Assembly: GCA_038087015.1 (NCBI GenBank)
Contig: JASBNA010000007.1
Coordinates: 1,488,001 to 1,552,000, forward strand
Direction: 5' to 3'
DNA from: Cerrena zonata
Taxonomy: Eukaryota > Basidiomycota > Agaricomycetes > Polyporales > Cerrenaceae
DNA: 64,000 nt
Shown here: one piece after another, positions 34,916-47,839 of the stretch
Numbering within the stretch: the stretch's first letter is position 1
Layout: each line of letters opens with the position of its first letter
Made by a program: the position numbers and the translations under genes
Notes under the pieces: generated by a model
What the model was told of the DNA's origin: nothing
Database searches by the model: none
The model's input: only the letters and a program-made list of their open reading frames with translations

Positions 34916-37224
34916 ATGGCCTCGAACCAGTTCGATGATATCTTCCATGGTCTTGCCCCCGAAGTCGGAAGTTAGTCAACACAAACTCTCATAATAACCC
35001 AATTTACTAATCAAAGCGCACTAATTTCAGAGGTCCGGATAGCTGACAGTGGTATTGCGTGGAAAGGAGAAGAGAGTCAAACCGTTATCGGTATCTCTGC
35101 AGAAGATATAAAATGGGCGCAATGGATTCGCGTTGCTCGAAACTACCAACTTAGGATAGGCACGAAAGACAGGAGGAGGGAAACCTTCGATGGTTTCTCG
35201 AGAGAGGTATGTTTCTTGACTGGTCATTCGGGTACTCGTGATAATCACTGATAAATTATTAGGACCATGACAAAATTGCTCAGCTGTTCAAGCAGCACTT
35301 CCGGGTACTTCTGGAAACCAAGGAGGTATCACTTAAAGGATGGAATTGGGGTGTAACCGACTTCCAAGGTACGCAAACATAGCCTCTTGATTGTGTATCT
35401 TTCATTTACCATACATTCTTGTTAATAGGTCAAGACCTTGCATTCCTCGTATCGAACAAAACTGCTTTCGAGCTCCCTCTAACCAATGTAGCAAACTCCA
35501 ACATTGCCGGCCGAACTGAAGTTTCCCTCGAATTCGCAACACCGTCTAACAAGAGACAAGCGAAAGGGGCTCCTGATGAGATGGTCGAAATCAGGTTTTA
35601 CGTTCCCGGAACCCAAACAAAGGGTGCAAAAGGCTCCGATGCAGGCTCTCAGGCATCAGGAGACGAGGACGGCGAAGAGATCAGTGCTGCTCAAGCATTC
35701 CACGACCTCGTCAAGGAGAAGGCTGAGATTGGACAAGTTGCTGGAGATGTCATTTTGAGCTTCGAGGAGGTGTTGGTATTGACCCCTCGTGGACGATACG
35801 ACGTCGATATGTTCCCCGAATTCCTCAGGCTTCGTGGCAAGACCTATGATTACAAGATCTTGTATAACAGCATCTCGAAATTATTCTTGCTACCCAAGGA
35901 TGATCAACATGTTCTCTTTATTGTGAGTCGTGTATCTCACCTGATATCCCTGATTTTAATGCTGATATATTATAATTTATAGCTTGGTCTCAGTAACCCA
36001 ATCCGACAGGGTCAAACTAGATACCAATACTTGGTCATGCAATTCAGCCGTGAAGAGGAGATCACCGCTGAGCTTAACATGTCGGAGTAAGCCACCTTCT
36101 TATCTTCATACACACGTAGCTTACAATTTATCTCAGAGAGGACATTGCCAAATATGACCGACTAAAGAAGTCATATGAGGATCCTACTTTTGAGGTAGTC
36201 TCGGGTGTATTCCGTGCACTCTCAGGCAAGAAAATCATTGGTGCTGGAGGCTTTCAAAGGTCCGTATCCGCACATTCTCCTCTCATATTGGGTATCACAA
36301 TTAATTCTTTACCTTTCTCTACAGCCGAGATGGTCACCCCGGTATCAAAGCTAACCTCAAAGCTGTCCAGGGCGACCTCTTCATGCTCGAAAAATACATC
36401 TTCTTCGTTTCAAAACAACCCACCCTCATCGAGCTCCCTGACATTCACCAAGTCATCTTCTCCCGTCTCGGTGCCGGTTTGGGCGCGACAGCTGCACGGA
36501 CATTCGATCTCAAGATTGTCACTAAGAGTGGTCCGGAGTACACGTTCACGAGTATCAACAAGGAGGAATATGATGCTACTGATGGATACCTCAAAGAGAA
36601 GAAGGTGAAGGTGAAGAACGAGATGATGGAAGGAGAGTTGATTATGGCTGCCGTAGATGATGAGGACGAGGAAATGCAGAGTGTGGCGAGTAGTGGAGAG
36701 GAAGCACCCAAACCTAGATTGGGCGGAGATGATGATGACGACAGCGAAGAAGGTAAGAAACCCATGTTTCGGTTTGTTACATGTCTGGTGTTCTGATGAC
36801 TTGATTTCTTTCTGCAGATGAAGACTTCCACGCATCATCTTCTGACGCAGGTTCGCCAACTGAATCATCAGACTCTGACTCTGATGCAGGCAAAACTGCC
36901 TCCGATGCTAGTGGTGACCGTGAGTTCACCAAGGACGTCAAGGGCAAGGCGAAAGTACCCAAAAAGAAGGCTCCCGCAAAGAAGGCCAAGGATAGCGACG
37001 ATGAAGATGACAAACCTAAGAAGAAAGCACCTGCGAAGAAACCTAAGGGCGGTGACGACGACAAACCCAAAAAGGCTGCACCAAAACCTAAGCCTAAGCC
37101 AAAGGATGACGATGCCATGGATGTGGACGAGGACAAACCACGACCAAAGCCTAAACCCAAGGCTAAGCCGAAGGGTTCCGAAGAGGGTCCAGCCAAGAAG
37201 AAGCTAAAGACGTCGGCGGACTAA
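34916..37224 (+). CDS. POB3: FACT histone chaperone subunit Pob3 (SSRP1-like)
   Basis: With Spt16 it forms FACT, which reorganises nucleosomes in transcription and replication. The start [18 protein letters not shown] (exon 34916-34970) is followed by exons ending about 35215, 35368, 35920, 36089, 36259 and 36750, then a last one to the stop at 37222. Recognisable pieces are [59 protein letters not shown] and [20 protein letters not shown] (tandem PH-like SSRecog/Rtt106 folds). The tail is acidic ([10 protein letters not shown]) and then basic, with KKKAPAKK and KPKPKPK repeats, ending KLKTSAD. There is no HMG box, as in yeast Pob3 where Nhp6 supplies it and unlike animal SSRP1. No frame breaks. 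Confidence 0.95.
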
Positions 37225-37602
37225 TGACCTTTCTCCTGTCGGTTTACTTGTGCATTTCGCTATCCTATCGCCCTTTTTTCCAGTATCATGTCTTTTAGTT
37301 TTTTTGCAGTACTAGTATGTATATTATATTTTTTCCTTGCTACATATATATGTGCGATTCTACATGGATCCCTGATAGTAGGCGAATATGCTGAGGTGAC
37401 AGAGTGGGATGAATGACAGGATGGTTTGCAGTTTTACAAATGCGAGAGATGAAAATACAAATGAATGGATGATAAGGAGGAAATGAATGGATGGGGTTAA
37501 CCAAAGAGAGGAGACTATTAAATATACTGAACCAAGTCGGAAATGGGAGAAATGAATGTGGTAAGATGCTCAGAGAATCGAAGTGAAATGCGGCCCAAGA
37601 AA
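37225..37602. other. Convergent 3' region
   Basis: T-rich 3' flank of Pob3 running into the 3' end of the RA-PH gene. No gene seen. Confidence 0.5.
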
Positions 37603-40600
37603 TTAAATGCCGCGTTTTGCGAGGAGGGACCCAGGCTCGAACATCGCAGGAACCGGAGGTACGTCAGGCACAACAGCAACAGCGTGACCACCCAAGTTCA
37701 CGAGTGGTTGAGCTGGACGTTGACCTTTACGGGTCCCAGCTCGTGACAGTGAGGCACCTCCGGCGACAGGCGCGGATACGGAGGTGTTTGTGAGTACGTT
37801 GCGTTCCTGATAGAGAACGTAAGACTAAGGAACGAGACATGTGAGTGACATGAAGGTGAATATCAAAGAGATGAAATTCCACTCACTCGGGCAAGGAGTA
37901 TCTTCTCGATGAGGGCACGTCCGTCCTTTGTCTCACATGCAAACGTGTGCATGTAGTCCGCGGTGTTCTCAAAGAACGAGAGGTTGTCAGTGGACTTGAT
38001 GGCAAATACGAATGGTTTGGGAGCCTTCGTTGGTCGAGTTACGAAATACGCGTCGAAATTTGACACAGAGCAGAGGTTTACCTGATCTTTGCCCTGAGAG
38101 AATATATTGCATCAGTTTTTCTTCCTAGAATATCCATAAAGAAGGAACTCACATTGTCTTTCTTAGACAGCCACAAACTGTGTTCACGGAGCTCAATATA
38201 GCGCTTCTGCCACTTGCCTCGTTTGTACTCGTGTTGGACGGAGCCAATGAATATGGGCGAACTAGTTGGCATGGCCTAAGAAGCATTAGGTTGAGCGTGT
38301 ATACAATATTCAACGCCATGTTTCACTTACTGCTCGGCTCAGTCTCGGTTGCAAGTCAGTTTCTTTCGCCAGAAAGACGTTTACTGTCTTCTCTGTATTC
38401 CAAGAAGTGGTGACATCTGTCAGCAGCTCGAAACTCCGAATTGGTCGTTCTACGCAGATCACTGTCAGGACTAACTAGAAAAAGACTAAGTGAAATGTCG
38501 AACTTACCCATGCCAAAATCCTGACAAACTTCCCACAACATCCAACTAGTTCCTCCACCAGGCAGAGCTCGTTGACTCTCCAGAATACGAAGTACATCTC
38601 CGGCAGTGGTACCGGCATGAACTTCTATCTGGTTGAACGACTGCAGGTTATTAACGAATATCCGCTGTTGCCACATTTGTACAGGCTTGGGTACAGGTGG
38701 GACAACTTCAGATGAATATAGAGGAGGCATAGGCGGTGGACGACTTTGTGAACGACGACCATCATCGTCAACACTGGGACGTCTTGAATGTGATCGTGTC
38801 GATCTGGCTCTATCAAGTGTTACACCTCGTGGATCATCCCTAGCATCAACGCTCGGTCTTCTCGAATGCGCCCTGGTAGACCGGGCTCTATCCAAAGATA
38901 CTGGCGGCTGAGAGATATCTCTATCAACACTAGGTCGCCGTGAATGAGCTCTCGTCTGAAACTCTGTGTCGAGATCAGCACTTCTCAACGCCGGTGAAGC
39001 AAGAGGCTGGTAAGAATGATGGTTATAGTCGTGAGCGCGGCGAGTAGCCGTTGTCGCACTGCGTCCAAGATTAGACATAGGATCCGAAGGAAGGGGTGGT
39101 GGCGCAGGCACATGAGCATCCTGCTCTGTGGTATGTGGACGATGGAACGAACGTTGAGGCCGAAGAGATCGGGAGCTCATAGTCTGAGATCGCATCACAG
39201 GAGCAGATGAGTTCTCTTGTGGCGGATGAGGGGGAGCGCGGCAATGAAGGTGGTTCTTGTGATCGATCCCTAGATAAACGTCGAGGGACTTCCTCTGAGG
39301 GACGTCGAGAACTCGGACCCTGTCCGACTTGCACAGTTAGGAGCTTGGTAGTAAGGTCGGAAATGGAGAAAGGACTACTGCTTTTACTTGGCAGTGTCTT
39401 CGTGCGTAAACGAGAGAACGGTTTGGAGGGTTGCTGGGGTGGTTGGGGCTGAGGAGCACTGGAAGTCCTCTGATCGAAAGCTATTGAAGTTGCTGAGGCT
39501 GGAACCGGACTAGGGATTTCACGACGTGCTGCAGCCGTTGCTTTCCTCTCCAGCCTCTTCTTCCCAAACTCATCTCGAACTTGTCTGCGAATGGTTTTCT
39601 GAGCTTTGAGAGCGCCAGGAATTTGCTGAGCAAGAGGGACGTCATCGTCAGAACTAGGCGCGCTTTCTTTAGCCCTAAGTGGATGTTTGGAGATTGGTGA
39701 TCGTTCGCCATACTCATCTGTCTCGTCCTCCTCCTCAGATGATTCAGGAGTCGGTATCGAATTGAGCTGCAGAACTCGGAGGTAGTCTCCTGTTCCACCT
39801 ATCATCGTCATCATCCTGCCCTCTTCGTCCACCTGAGCCACCTGAACCGCCAATCCCACTACTACCACGGAAACTTGCAGAGCTTCCATATCGACCATCA
39901 CCGTTGTAACCCGATCCACTGGCACTGGAATGGAAGGTGCCACTCCTCTGCCTACGATAGCCGTCAGTTGAATCCATCGTCTCGTCGCCGTGGCGGCTAC
40001 GAACGGAGCCTTGACGAACGAGCATTTCAAGGGTTTGACTACTAGAAGAAGCTTCAGGAATCAAAGGTTCCGATACCTCTGGTTTGCTTGCGTTAGAGGC
40101 TCTGCGGAAAAGTTGGCGTAAGGAGTTCTGGATAGAGGTAGACTTGGAGAGGATGCGATTCGAGCTCCTTTTAGAGTTCGCTCGAGAGAGAGCTGGGGAA
40201 CTGAGGGGGGAACTCGTCGCAGACTGGAATGGTGACTCTGAGTGTCTGTCACTCCCATGGAATCCCGTACGTTCCAGGTGAGAACTAGCGGAAGGCTTCT
40301 CCGTAGGCTCTTCGTTACCGGCAGTTGGCATCTGCGTGTCGTCCGTTTTGCTGGGCTCCTCCTTCTCTTTAGCGAGATCCAAGTCCAAGTCATCTTCAAA
40401 TATCGGAGGGGTGACCATCTGCGACGTAGGCAAGGATGTAGAATCTGAGACCGAACGAGACAGTGTGGGGGATTGAATCGCGCTTCCATATGTTGACTTG
40501 GAATCTTCTCCGGAATCATCTGAGTCGAAACTCAAGAAAGAGTCTGTTCCATACCCATCGCCTTCACCTTCGGTAAATCCAAGTCCAAATGTAGAACCAT

Positions 40601-43493
40601 GTGGATGTCCATACTCACTCGAGTCCGAACTGGAAGGTTCATAACTCATTTGGCCATCTGAGCTTTCGGTTGTAGTAGTCATTGTGGTCATACTTGAAGG
40701 AGACAAAGGTAGGCCAAGGGAGGAGGAAGGGGTCCATTCAAGCTCAAGCGTGAGATTCGAAGTACTGCTGCGCTGGCTGGACTGGGAATGTGAACAGTGC
40801 TCAGAAGAGTTACGATATGAAGACAGTCTACGGATCGTGTCCGCGGACGTTCCAGGCTCAAATTGATCGTCCTCTATTTCAACTATACCGTCGTGCTGGT
40901 CGTGAGCACGGGAGTAGCCGACTATTGAAGCCGTGGGTGAGGATCCAAGTCGGGATATCACATCGGCGTAGTCATACTCCATGGTGTCAGCGAGATCGTC
41001 GAAGAGTGATCCGCGAGTGAAGGGAGTAGCGGATGACATAAAGGAGGGATGTAGCCCATCGAGACGAGATTGAAATAGAGGGTCGGATGACATGGATGTT
41101 GAAGTTGTAGAGTCGAGGGGAAGGTCCGAAGAGAAGGTTGGACTAGGGGGGAACGTAGCGGTCGACGGGGATGTGGACGAAACTGATGAATGTGCTGTGA
41201 ATTCGGAAGGAGATGGCAACACTTCAGGGTTGCCAATATCATGATGCAGTATGTTAGATGATACAACATCAAGCTGAGCGGGGAAGAGTGATGGTGTCAC
41301 AGGATTAGGTTCAGAATGAGACCTCAACAATACGGGTGTTGAAAAATCCGAGTCAGTGCTTGAAGGCAAAGCACCATCACTTGGCGAGGAGGTTAATGGG
41401 ATAACCTCGATCGGAGACTCAGTGAATAAGACATCATCTCGAGTCTCAGATTCAGGTGAGATCAACCTAGAGTCTCGAATCGTAGTTAAACCAGATGGTC
41501 GTCTGAGATGTCGGCTAGGTCGAACACCTTGACTAGGTTCCACAATTTCCAAGCCAGCTGCGATTGTCGGGAGAGAGTCTAGAATAGGTTCAGAAATTGC
41601 CTCCGACGAAGACTCTCCTGAAGACAAGGCTATCTGTTGATCGGCCAGGAACCCGGCATCTAACAGGGTCTGCGCATCAATACTCTCCCTGTCTTTCGAA
41701 CTCAGAGAAGCAAGAGAACTAAAGGAAATCCTCTGTTCGTCAACATCTTCGGGGATTAATCGTGAATCTCTGATAGTCTCAAGGCCAGAAGGTCGTCGTG
41801 AATGACTAGGACGAGTTGGCGTTTGTCCCGGAACAACCGGGAGGGGTTTAGGAACTGTCGGAAGACTAGGAGTGGTGGGAGTAGAGAGTGAGGGAGAATT
41901 AACGGCAGATGAGACGGAATCTGTTAAAGGCTCCGTTTCGCTGTTTTCACTGGACCTAGATATATCTGAAGATTGGGATTCCCAAGGTTCAAACGGTAAA
42001 GTAGCACCCACTCGGCCCCGACGAACCTACAATACATCCGCGAATTAACACCGGTATTCCTTCCACGAAGTTGAGAACTCTTGTATAGATTGAGGGGTAC
42101 TTACCTTGGGCTGGACAAATGTTTGGGCTCGCTCAAGTGTTCGTAATGAGGGTAGGGATGGCCGAGGTTTAAACGCAGGTCGAGTGTATGCGGACCGCAC
42201 ACGATCCTTCGCAGGGGAAAGCAACCGGCTCGTTGTCCAACTAATTGCGGTGTGAGAGGTGGTGTTGAGGGTAAGCTATTTTCGGGGGACCCAAGGTTAG
42301 ACCCTGTAGCTTTGCTTAATGATCGGGCGCCATCCTCAGCTAACAACGCGCCTTGCGCCAGCGGAGACCGCGGTGTAGATTGCGGGGGCGTAAAAAGGTT
42401 TTGTCCGACATCTACTGATGTTCTGAGCCGCGGCAAAGATGCTGACCGGTAACGTCTGGCGGTGAATGAACTTTCCGGTGTAATGACAGATGGGCCTGGT
42501 GACAAATTGGCAAAAGGATCATCGTCTAGAAGGTCTGACGGAGGGGAGTTACGCGGGGATGTAAAGGGCGTAGGCAAAGGTGTATCCTCTTGACTAGCTT
42601 TGTCGTCTGGGTTTATTGGTATCGCTGGGGGGATAGCAAGGTACGGAGTAGCGGTGCTTGAAGCGAATGTGAGTGCTGCGGCAGAGTGTGATCGTTGACG
42701 CGAAGAGTACGCGTCTTCAGGTGAGGGTGGGCGAAGGAAAGGTGGTATGAATAGTGGTTGAAGAGAACGACGCTTCTTGATAGTCATATTCGGCTCAGTG
42801 CTGTCCCAACCTTGAGAAGATTGGTAGAGTAGAGGTGGCGGATCTTCGGGTGCCACCTGAGAGAAGGGAAGCGAGACTGTCAAGCCAAGCGGGGAAGTTG
42901 GTTGGGAGGGAGCAGGAGAGGGATGAGTCGACGAGTCGAAGTCGGACTAAAAAGTCAAATGTGTGCAATGAGTAAATGTGTACATCCGTGAAAGGTTATC
43001 GGACAGCCTGTTCAAGTGTAGACGGGAAGAGAATAAGTGGAAGAGAATCAAGGCCGTTTAAACAGCGCAACGTGCCCGATGCTTGACGTACGAATTACGC
43101 CAAAAAGCACTGCTGATTACTATGGCCGGGTCCCAGATATTAGGATAGACGGGGACGTAAAGAAGAGAAGATGGGGAGGTACAGGAATCTATAGGAACTC
43201 ACAGAAGAAGGACATCCATGAGGCACTTGGGTCCACGCTTTTGATGCGTTCTGGTGAGTCTCAAGAGACTCAAACAAGAAACCCCTGAACGAAATATTGG
43301 AAATATCCTCTTCTGGACGTTCGGAGTTGACGTAGTCCAGGATAGCAACCTGGGAGTCCAGCAGCTCCGTACTGTGTTTGAAATGCGGCGTTGCGTGCGA
43401 GAATAGCTGGGAAGGCGCGACAAGGTTCAGAAAGCCTGTCTGACGAGATGAGCGTTGGGAAGAAAGGGAGGAAAGAGGTAAATCCGAATCCAT
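37603..43493 (-). CDS. Large RA-PH adaptor protein with long disordered N-terminus
   Basis: A Ras-association domain followed by a PH domain, the order found in MRL/Grb7-type adaptors that link Ras-like GTPases to membranes and actin. Start MDSDLPLSSLSSQRSSRQTG at 43493; exon 1 ends about 43203, the next starts about 42946, and the long Ser/Pro/Thr-rich region runs to about 39000. The RA-like part has QRIFVNNLQSFNQIEVHAGT, then LLTDVTTSWNTEKTVNVFLA. The PH domain has FIGSVQHEYKRGKWQKRYIE, LREHSLWLSKKDN, FVFAIKSTDNLSFF and MHTFACETKDGRALIEKILL. The stop follows SLLAKRGI. Single-base frame breaks appear near 39789 (extra C on plus strand), 39230-39234 (G5 run) and possibly 42220, where a 35-nt intron is the alternative. 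Because RA and PH are conserved downstream, indels in the sequence are likelier than decay. Function inferred by domain order. Confidence 0.8.
38776..38982 (-). repeat. Repeated RSRRPSVD-type phospho-motif segment in the RA-PH gene
   Basis: Three copies of a unit around (A/S)HSRRPSVD, spaced by about 20 residues each containing a DRARSTR link, are encoded here. Two further relatives, RRPSGLETIRDSRLI and RRPSGLTTIRDSRLI, lie near 41780 and 41490. RRxS is a classic PKA-type or 14-3-3-type site. Confidence 0.8.
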
Positions 43494-45704
43494 GTGGGAG
43501 GTAGGTTTGTTGTGTTCAGGAGCAGACGGACCAGCGACAATCCTCTAGAGCCCAGACTCTCCTGGTACAAAGCGGTTCGAAACAGCGATTTTCCCTATTC
43601 TCTATTTTCGAGGCACTCCCCGACAACCGGCAAGAGCCAATCACAGCCGCCGTACGTAACCTCTCCGAGTCTTGCTGGTCGGCTACAAAAGCGTGCAGGT
43701 TGGTCTTTTCCCCAACCCCCGCTGGCCCATTTATACCTCTCGCCCTCGCAATCCCACATAAATCGACCTTTCTGACAGGTGGATACCAGCGCAATACATC
43801 TGTCTTGCATCTGTTCATGTTTTCGTCGCGTATCTACCGTTGGAGCTCTCAGTCTATATTTTCCTTGTTTAACTTTTCACCATCCTCGATCAATACCATC
43901 GGTTTCTCCCACGGACCGCGCCCGCGGCTACCACTGATTTTCCGCGCATCACCACCCCAATTCCTCCCCGGCGAGTCATGGCAAAGCCCAGACTCGACAT
44001 AGAATCATAAGTTTCGTCATAAACTCTCATCTCTGCGGGCACTGGATAGTGCAGGGCGCAGAAACAAAAGTGCCTATTCTCAAAGATGCGCCGCCGGATG
44101 TCTTGAATGTCTTGTCATACCGTATCAACACGTCCAGTTCATACCCATTGGCTAACAGACAAATGTTTGCATACAGACACCGGGTTGACAAGGCAACTTG
44201 GTGATCATGCAAATAATACCGCACACGACCTTACGTCGCCAAGTAATTCCGTGGGGACTCGAGAGACTGGCAACCACGGACCTCCTCCTCCCTCTCTGGG
44301 AAATACTTCCGTACCCAATCACCGTTCGGATCGCTCCGCACGTCAAGCGATGATCTGTATGTTTTTAAACAGACCCATTCGGACAGAAGAACTTCAAGAA
44401 CGCCCAAGCTGTCTTGGATTTCTAAACCTTTCATAGACGCTCTGAAGAGCATTCAGCATCTTCAGTGGCGTAGGGATGGTGCCTTCATCCATACGCTGAA
44501 CCCGAAAAACTGTAATGACCTCAAGGTCAAGGTTGGATCAACGCTTTAAGGTACCAAATCCTAGTCACTATCGATCTGTCAAGCGGGGCGGGTAACCTGC
44601 AAGGTATTGGTCGTAATAATCTGCGGTAAGTACCGTAAAGATCATCATGTAAACAAAACAGGTATGCAACATAATCTTAAATGTGTCTCATCTGTTCATC
44701 ACATTAAATGGCAGGTAGCCAATAACACAAAGGCATTTACACTACCCTACAGAAATATCGCAGCGTCACGGATGGCTCTGTCTATAAGTGACTTAGTGAT
44801 CCGGGTAGACGTCTCAAAACAGTTACACCGATCCTACGGCTAGAAGTGAACGTATGAGAAGAAGCAATATACTCGTGCGATTCTTCTCTCTAAGGAGTAA
44901 ACATACATGTACTTTTTAATTCCGCAAAGAAGTATAAATCTACCAGTCCTACGTCGGAACGCTTGCATTGTCCGCAAAGAACCACCACAAAGAAAGGTCC
45001 GTAATACTTACGGACACCCGAGCCTTTCCACTCGACTTCCATGACTTACTCTTGTGTTTCTGGTATTGACAGTTCTACTAGGTCCGTGAAATGTATACGT
45101 TGGACTGAGCTTGAATATAATATATTAATCTCTAACGCGAGCTCCAAGCCATTCATTTCAGGATTCAAGAAGCACGGAGGGAAATCCTATCCATTATTTC
45201 CATAAAGTCTGTCGGCTTCCTAAGCACTAGCGGCTGGTGGTGACACGGTCACTTAAGTATAGAAACAGTGGTTCGATTGACCCGTCCTCTCAAAATACCC
45301 ATAGTTGCACAATACACTACCGACTCGGTCCCACTGACGGTAAGATCAAACGATGATCGTTCGACATCTTCGTGCAATATTTGTCATCTCCCGATCCACT
45401 TGGAGGGCTTCTCAGTGAAAGGTAGAAACTCCAAGAAAGGCTTTGTAAGTTCCAAAATACAAATAAAAAGAGATCGGATTTCAAACGGATTTCAAAATCT
45501 CGACCCCTAAAAACAGTGTCAAGCAAGGGATCAATCGCCGATCGATCGCGATGTAGACTCCAAAATCTCGGTGAAGCACCGACGGGAACCTCAGTCTCAC
45601 CTTCAAGTTGTACAGAACGCTGCGAGAAACATTGACACTAACATCTTATAACATAGGGAACCTTACCTTGCGAACCGCGGCCACCGTAACATCTCGCTGA
45701 AATC
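43494..45704. other. 2.2 kb divergent intergenic region
   Basis: Between the starts of the RA-PH gene (minus) and the homeodomain gene (plus). No protein-like frame, no terminal repeats recognised. Long upstream regions are typical of regulated developmental genes in fungi, which would suit the homeodomain gene; that is inference. Confidence 0.5.
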
Positions 45705-47430
45705 ATGCCTTCTAATCATGTTGGCGGGACTCTTGTCGAGGTCAACATACCTCAGGCTACGGCTGAGGACATCCCAATGAGAAAACGACGACCCCGCTCG
45801 GAGAATGTCACCGTTAGTGACGAGCAAAATGCTGTCCTAGAAGCACTGTACGAACGCGCTACACATCCATCCAAGCAATATATCTTGTTGGCGTCTCAAG
45901 AAACCGGCTTGTGAGTATCACTTCGTGTTTCTATATGAATTGGAGAGGGAAATACTCAAATTCAATCTACAGCTCCGAGAAATGGATAAGGCTTTGGCTA
46001 CAACGAAAACGACGAGCTGTGAAACGCCGCAATCCCAGCATCCTACTCACCTCTTCGACCTCAACGGATACCGTTTCGACGTCCGCCTACTCTACTCAGT
46101 CTGAGCCTCTGAACGCGACCCATGCATTCACCCTTTCTCGCCCTGTAGTCTGGAATCATCTTTACGAAGAACAAACAAGCCAATCCTCTCTTTTTGCTCA
46201 CTCTACATCACTCAACGAAGAAACTCTCCTATCACAAGCAGCCAGCGAACCCATGCCACCCCTCCAAATAATACCGTACTCTGCTCCAACCACGTTCCCG
46301 TCTACCTTGTCACTGCCCTCTGTCATGGATGACATTTCTAATAGCTGTATGCGCGCATATACTCGGTCGCCCTCACTAGGCTATATTCCTGTCGCTTTTC
46401 CTTTCGATATTAGTACTCTCAACAAAGGTTCTACGTCTCGGACCAGCATCTCTACCACCTCTTCTTCTACCTCCTCTTCTATACGCGCAACAAACCACGC
46501 TAAGGTCAACCACTCCGCTGAAAATCGAGTTCCCTCTGTCCCACAATTGAATCTGAACGCAACCTTCGGACCTCATACTAGTCTTCCAGAAAGTGTTGGA
46601 AACCGTAGCACCGACAATACCAATACCGCCTACAAGTCCAAGTCCACCTCACTCTACGATCTGCTCCACAGTACCGATGATGACTTTCCTCTGGATCCCC
46701 CTCCTCTCCCTGTGCTACCCAATCCTAGAACCACCCACCCAGCCGCTGTTACGCAAATTCACTCGCAAACTTGCTCTACCCTTGCTTATCCAAGCTCTCG
46801 AATCAATATGTCTTTCGAACCATCTTTCCAAACCCACTCTACCTCCGTGGTTGCACCAGGAGCTCCATCCCTAGCTCCCACTTCGCGTACAGGTCCAAGT
46901 CAATCTCACCCCTTTGGATACCCTCCCGCCAGTCAAAACTCCGTAGCTTTTAAGATCAATCTTTACGAGCTTGCCGCTATGGCCAAGAGAGTGAAAGTCA
47001 TGTCTGGACCCGAAGCTATATCTGCAAGAAGTATACTCTCAACTCGAGGTAGTATCAATTCCTTTTTTTTTTGTTGATCCCTCTGATTCGAAACTGGTAT
47101 CTCTTTGTTCCATCTTTAGAGACCTCGGAGCCACCTGAGACTGGATCGCCCGCGTCGTTGGCAACGGGAGACCAATACTCGGCACCCGCCGATTGCGCTC
47201 GACCTCGAGATATGTCAAGTGCAATTTCAAACAATAATGACCCCGAACTCGGAATCGACGGACATGAAACTGATGACGAAAGTCAAGAAGCGATTACACC
47301 TCACCTCTCCCGCGACGAAATTCATGAAGACCTTGCGGAGCCGGATGATCTGTCGTACGTCACAATGCACGAAAAGACAAACGAGCTGTCGTACTCGGAC
47401 TTTGACGATTGTGATGAGAATGCACTGTGA
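45705..47430 (+). CDS. Divergent homeodomain protein (Asn51 replaced)
   Basis: Exons 45705-45910, 45973-47048 and 47119-47430; about 530 residues. A homeodomain spans about residues 26-90: basic arm RKRRPRS, helix 1 with QNAVLEALYER (Leu16, Tyr20), PSKQYILLASQETGFS, and helix 3 EKWIRLWLQRKRRAVKRR. Counting from Trp48, the invariant Phe49-Gln-Asn51-Arg appears as Leu-Gln-Arg-Lys, so the DNA-contacting Asn51 is Arg. The intron splits the domain just before helix 3. The rest is Ser/Thr/Pro-rich, with an acidic end (DFDDCDENAL), as in fungal transcription factors. It is not flanked by the genes usually near a basidiomycete mating-type A locus and lacks a recognisable dimerisation region, so I do not call it a mating-type gene. 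Confidence 0.82.
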
Positions 47431-47839
47431 AAAGAAACAGACGTGTTGTCTTTGTATAAATTTTCTAAGGCCGTATATGTTATCGATTTGTCGTAAAACG
47501 TGATGGTAAAAGTGAGGAATGAAGGAAAGGAAAGGAAAAGGACAATGGAAGGCTGCGAAACATAATAATGAATAAAATAAGCAAACCAAATAGATCATGG
47601 CACTAGCACCTAAACGTCATCCGCACAAGTTCCGCCATGCGAAATGAAAGTAATGTTGAAGAAACACATAAAAAGGTTACTTGAACGATCAACCGAAACT
47701 CAGAATACGTCTTCTAGACCTCCCCAGAGTTCAGCCAGCAGCTCCCGATGAATGTCGATAGATATCCAAGACAACACGTAATAAGAATAACCACGGAACC
47801 AGAACGAATTCGGAACAAAGGGAGACGGATTTAGACCTC
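47431..47839. other. Convergent 3' region
   Basis: A-rich 3' flank of the homeodomain gene and 3' flank of the small Pro-rich gene; nothing coding seen. Confidence 0.5.

Noticed and set aside
40061..40519. Long minus-strand frame overlapping the RA-PH gene
   Set aside because: Shadow of the Ser-rich coding frame, which is far longer and spliced into conserved domains.
45250..45300. GGTTCGATTGACC as a tRNA B-box
   Set aside because: The flanking bases do not form a T stem and no A-box or acceptor stem fits upstream.
45705..47430. Homeodomain gene as part of the mating-type A locus
   Set aside because: No neighbouring second homeodomain gene, no mitochondrial intermediate peptidase gene nearby, and atypical helix 3.
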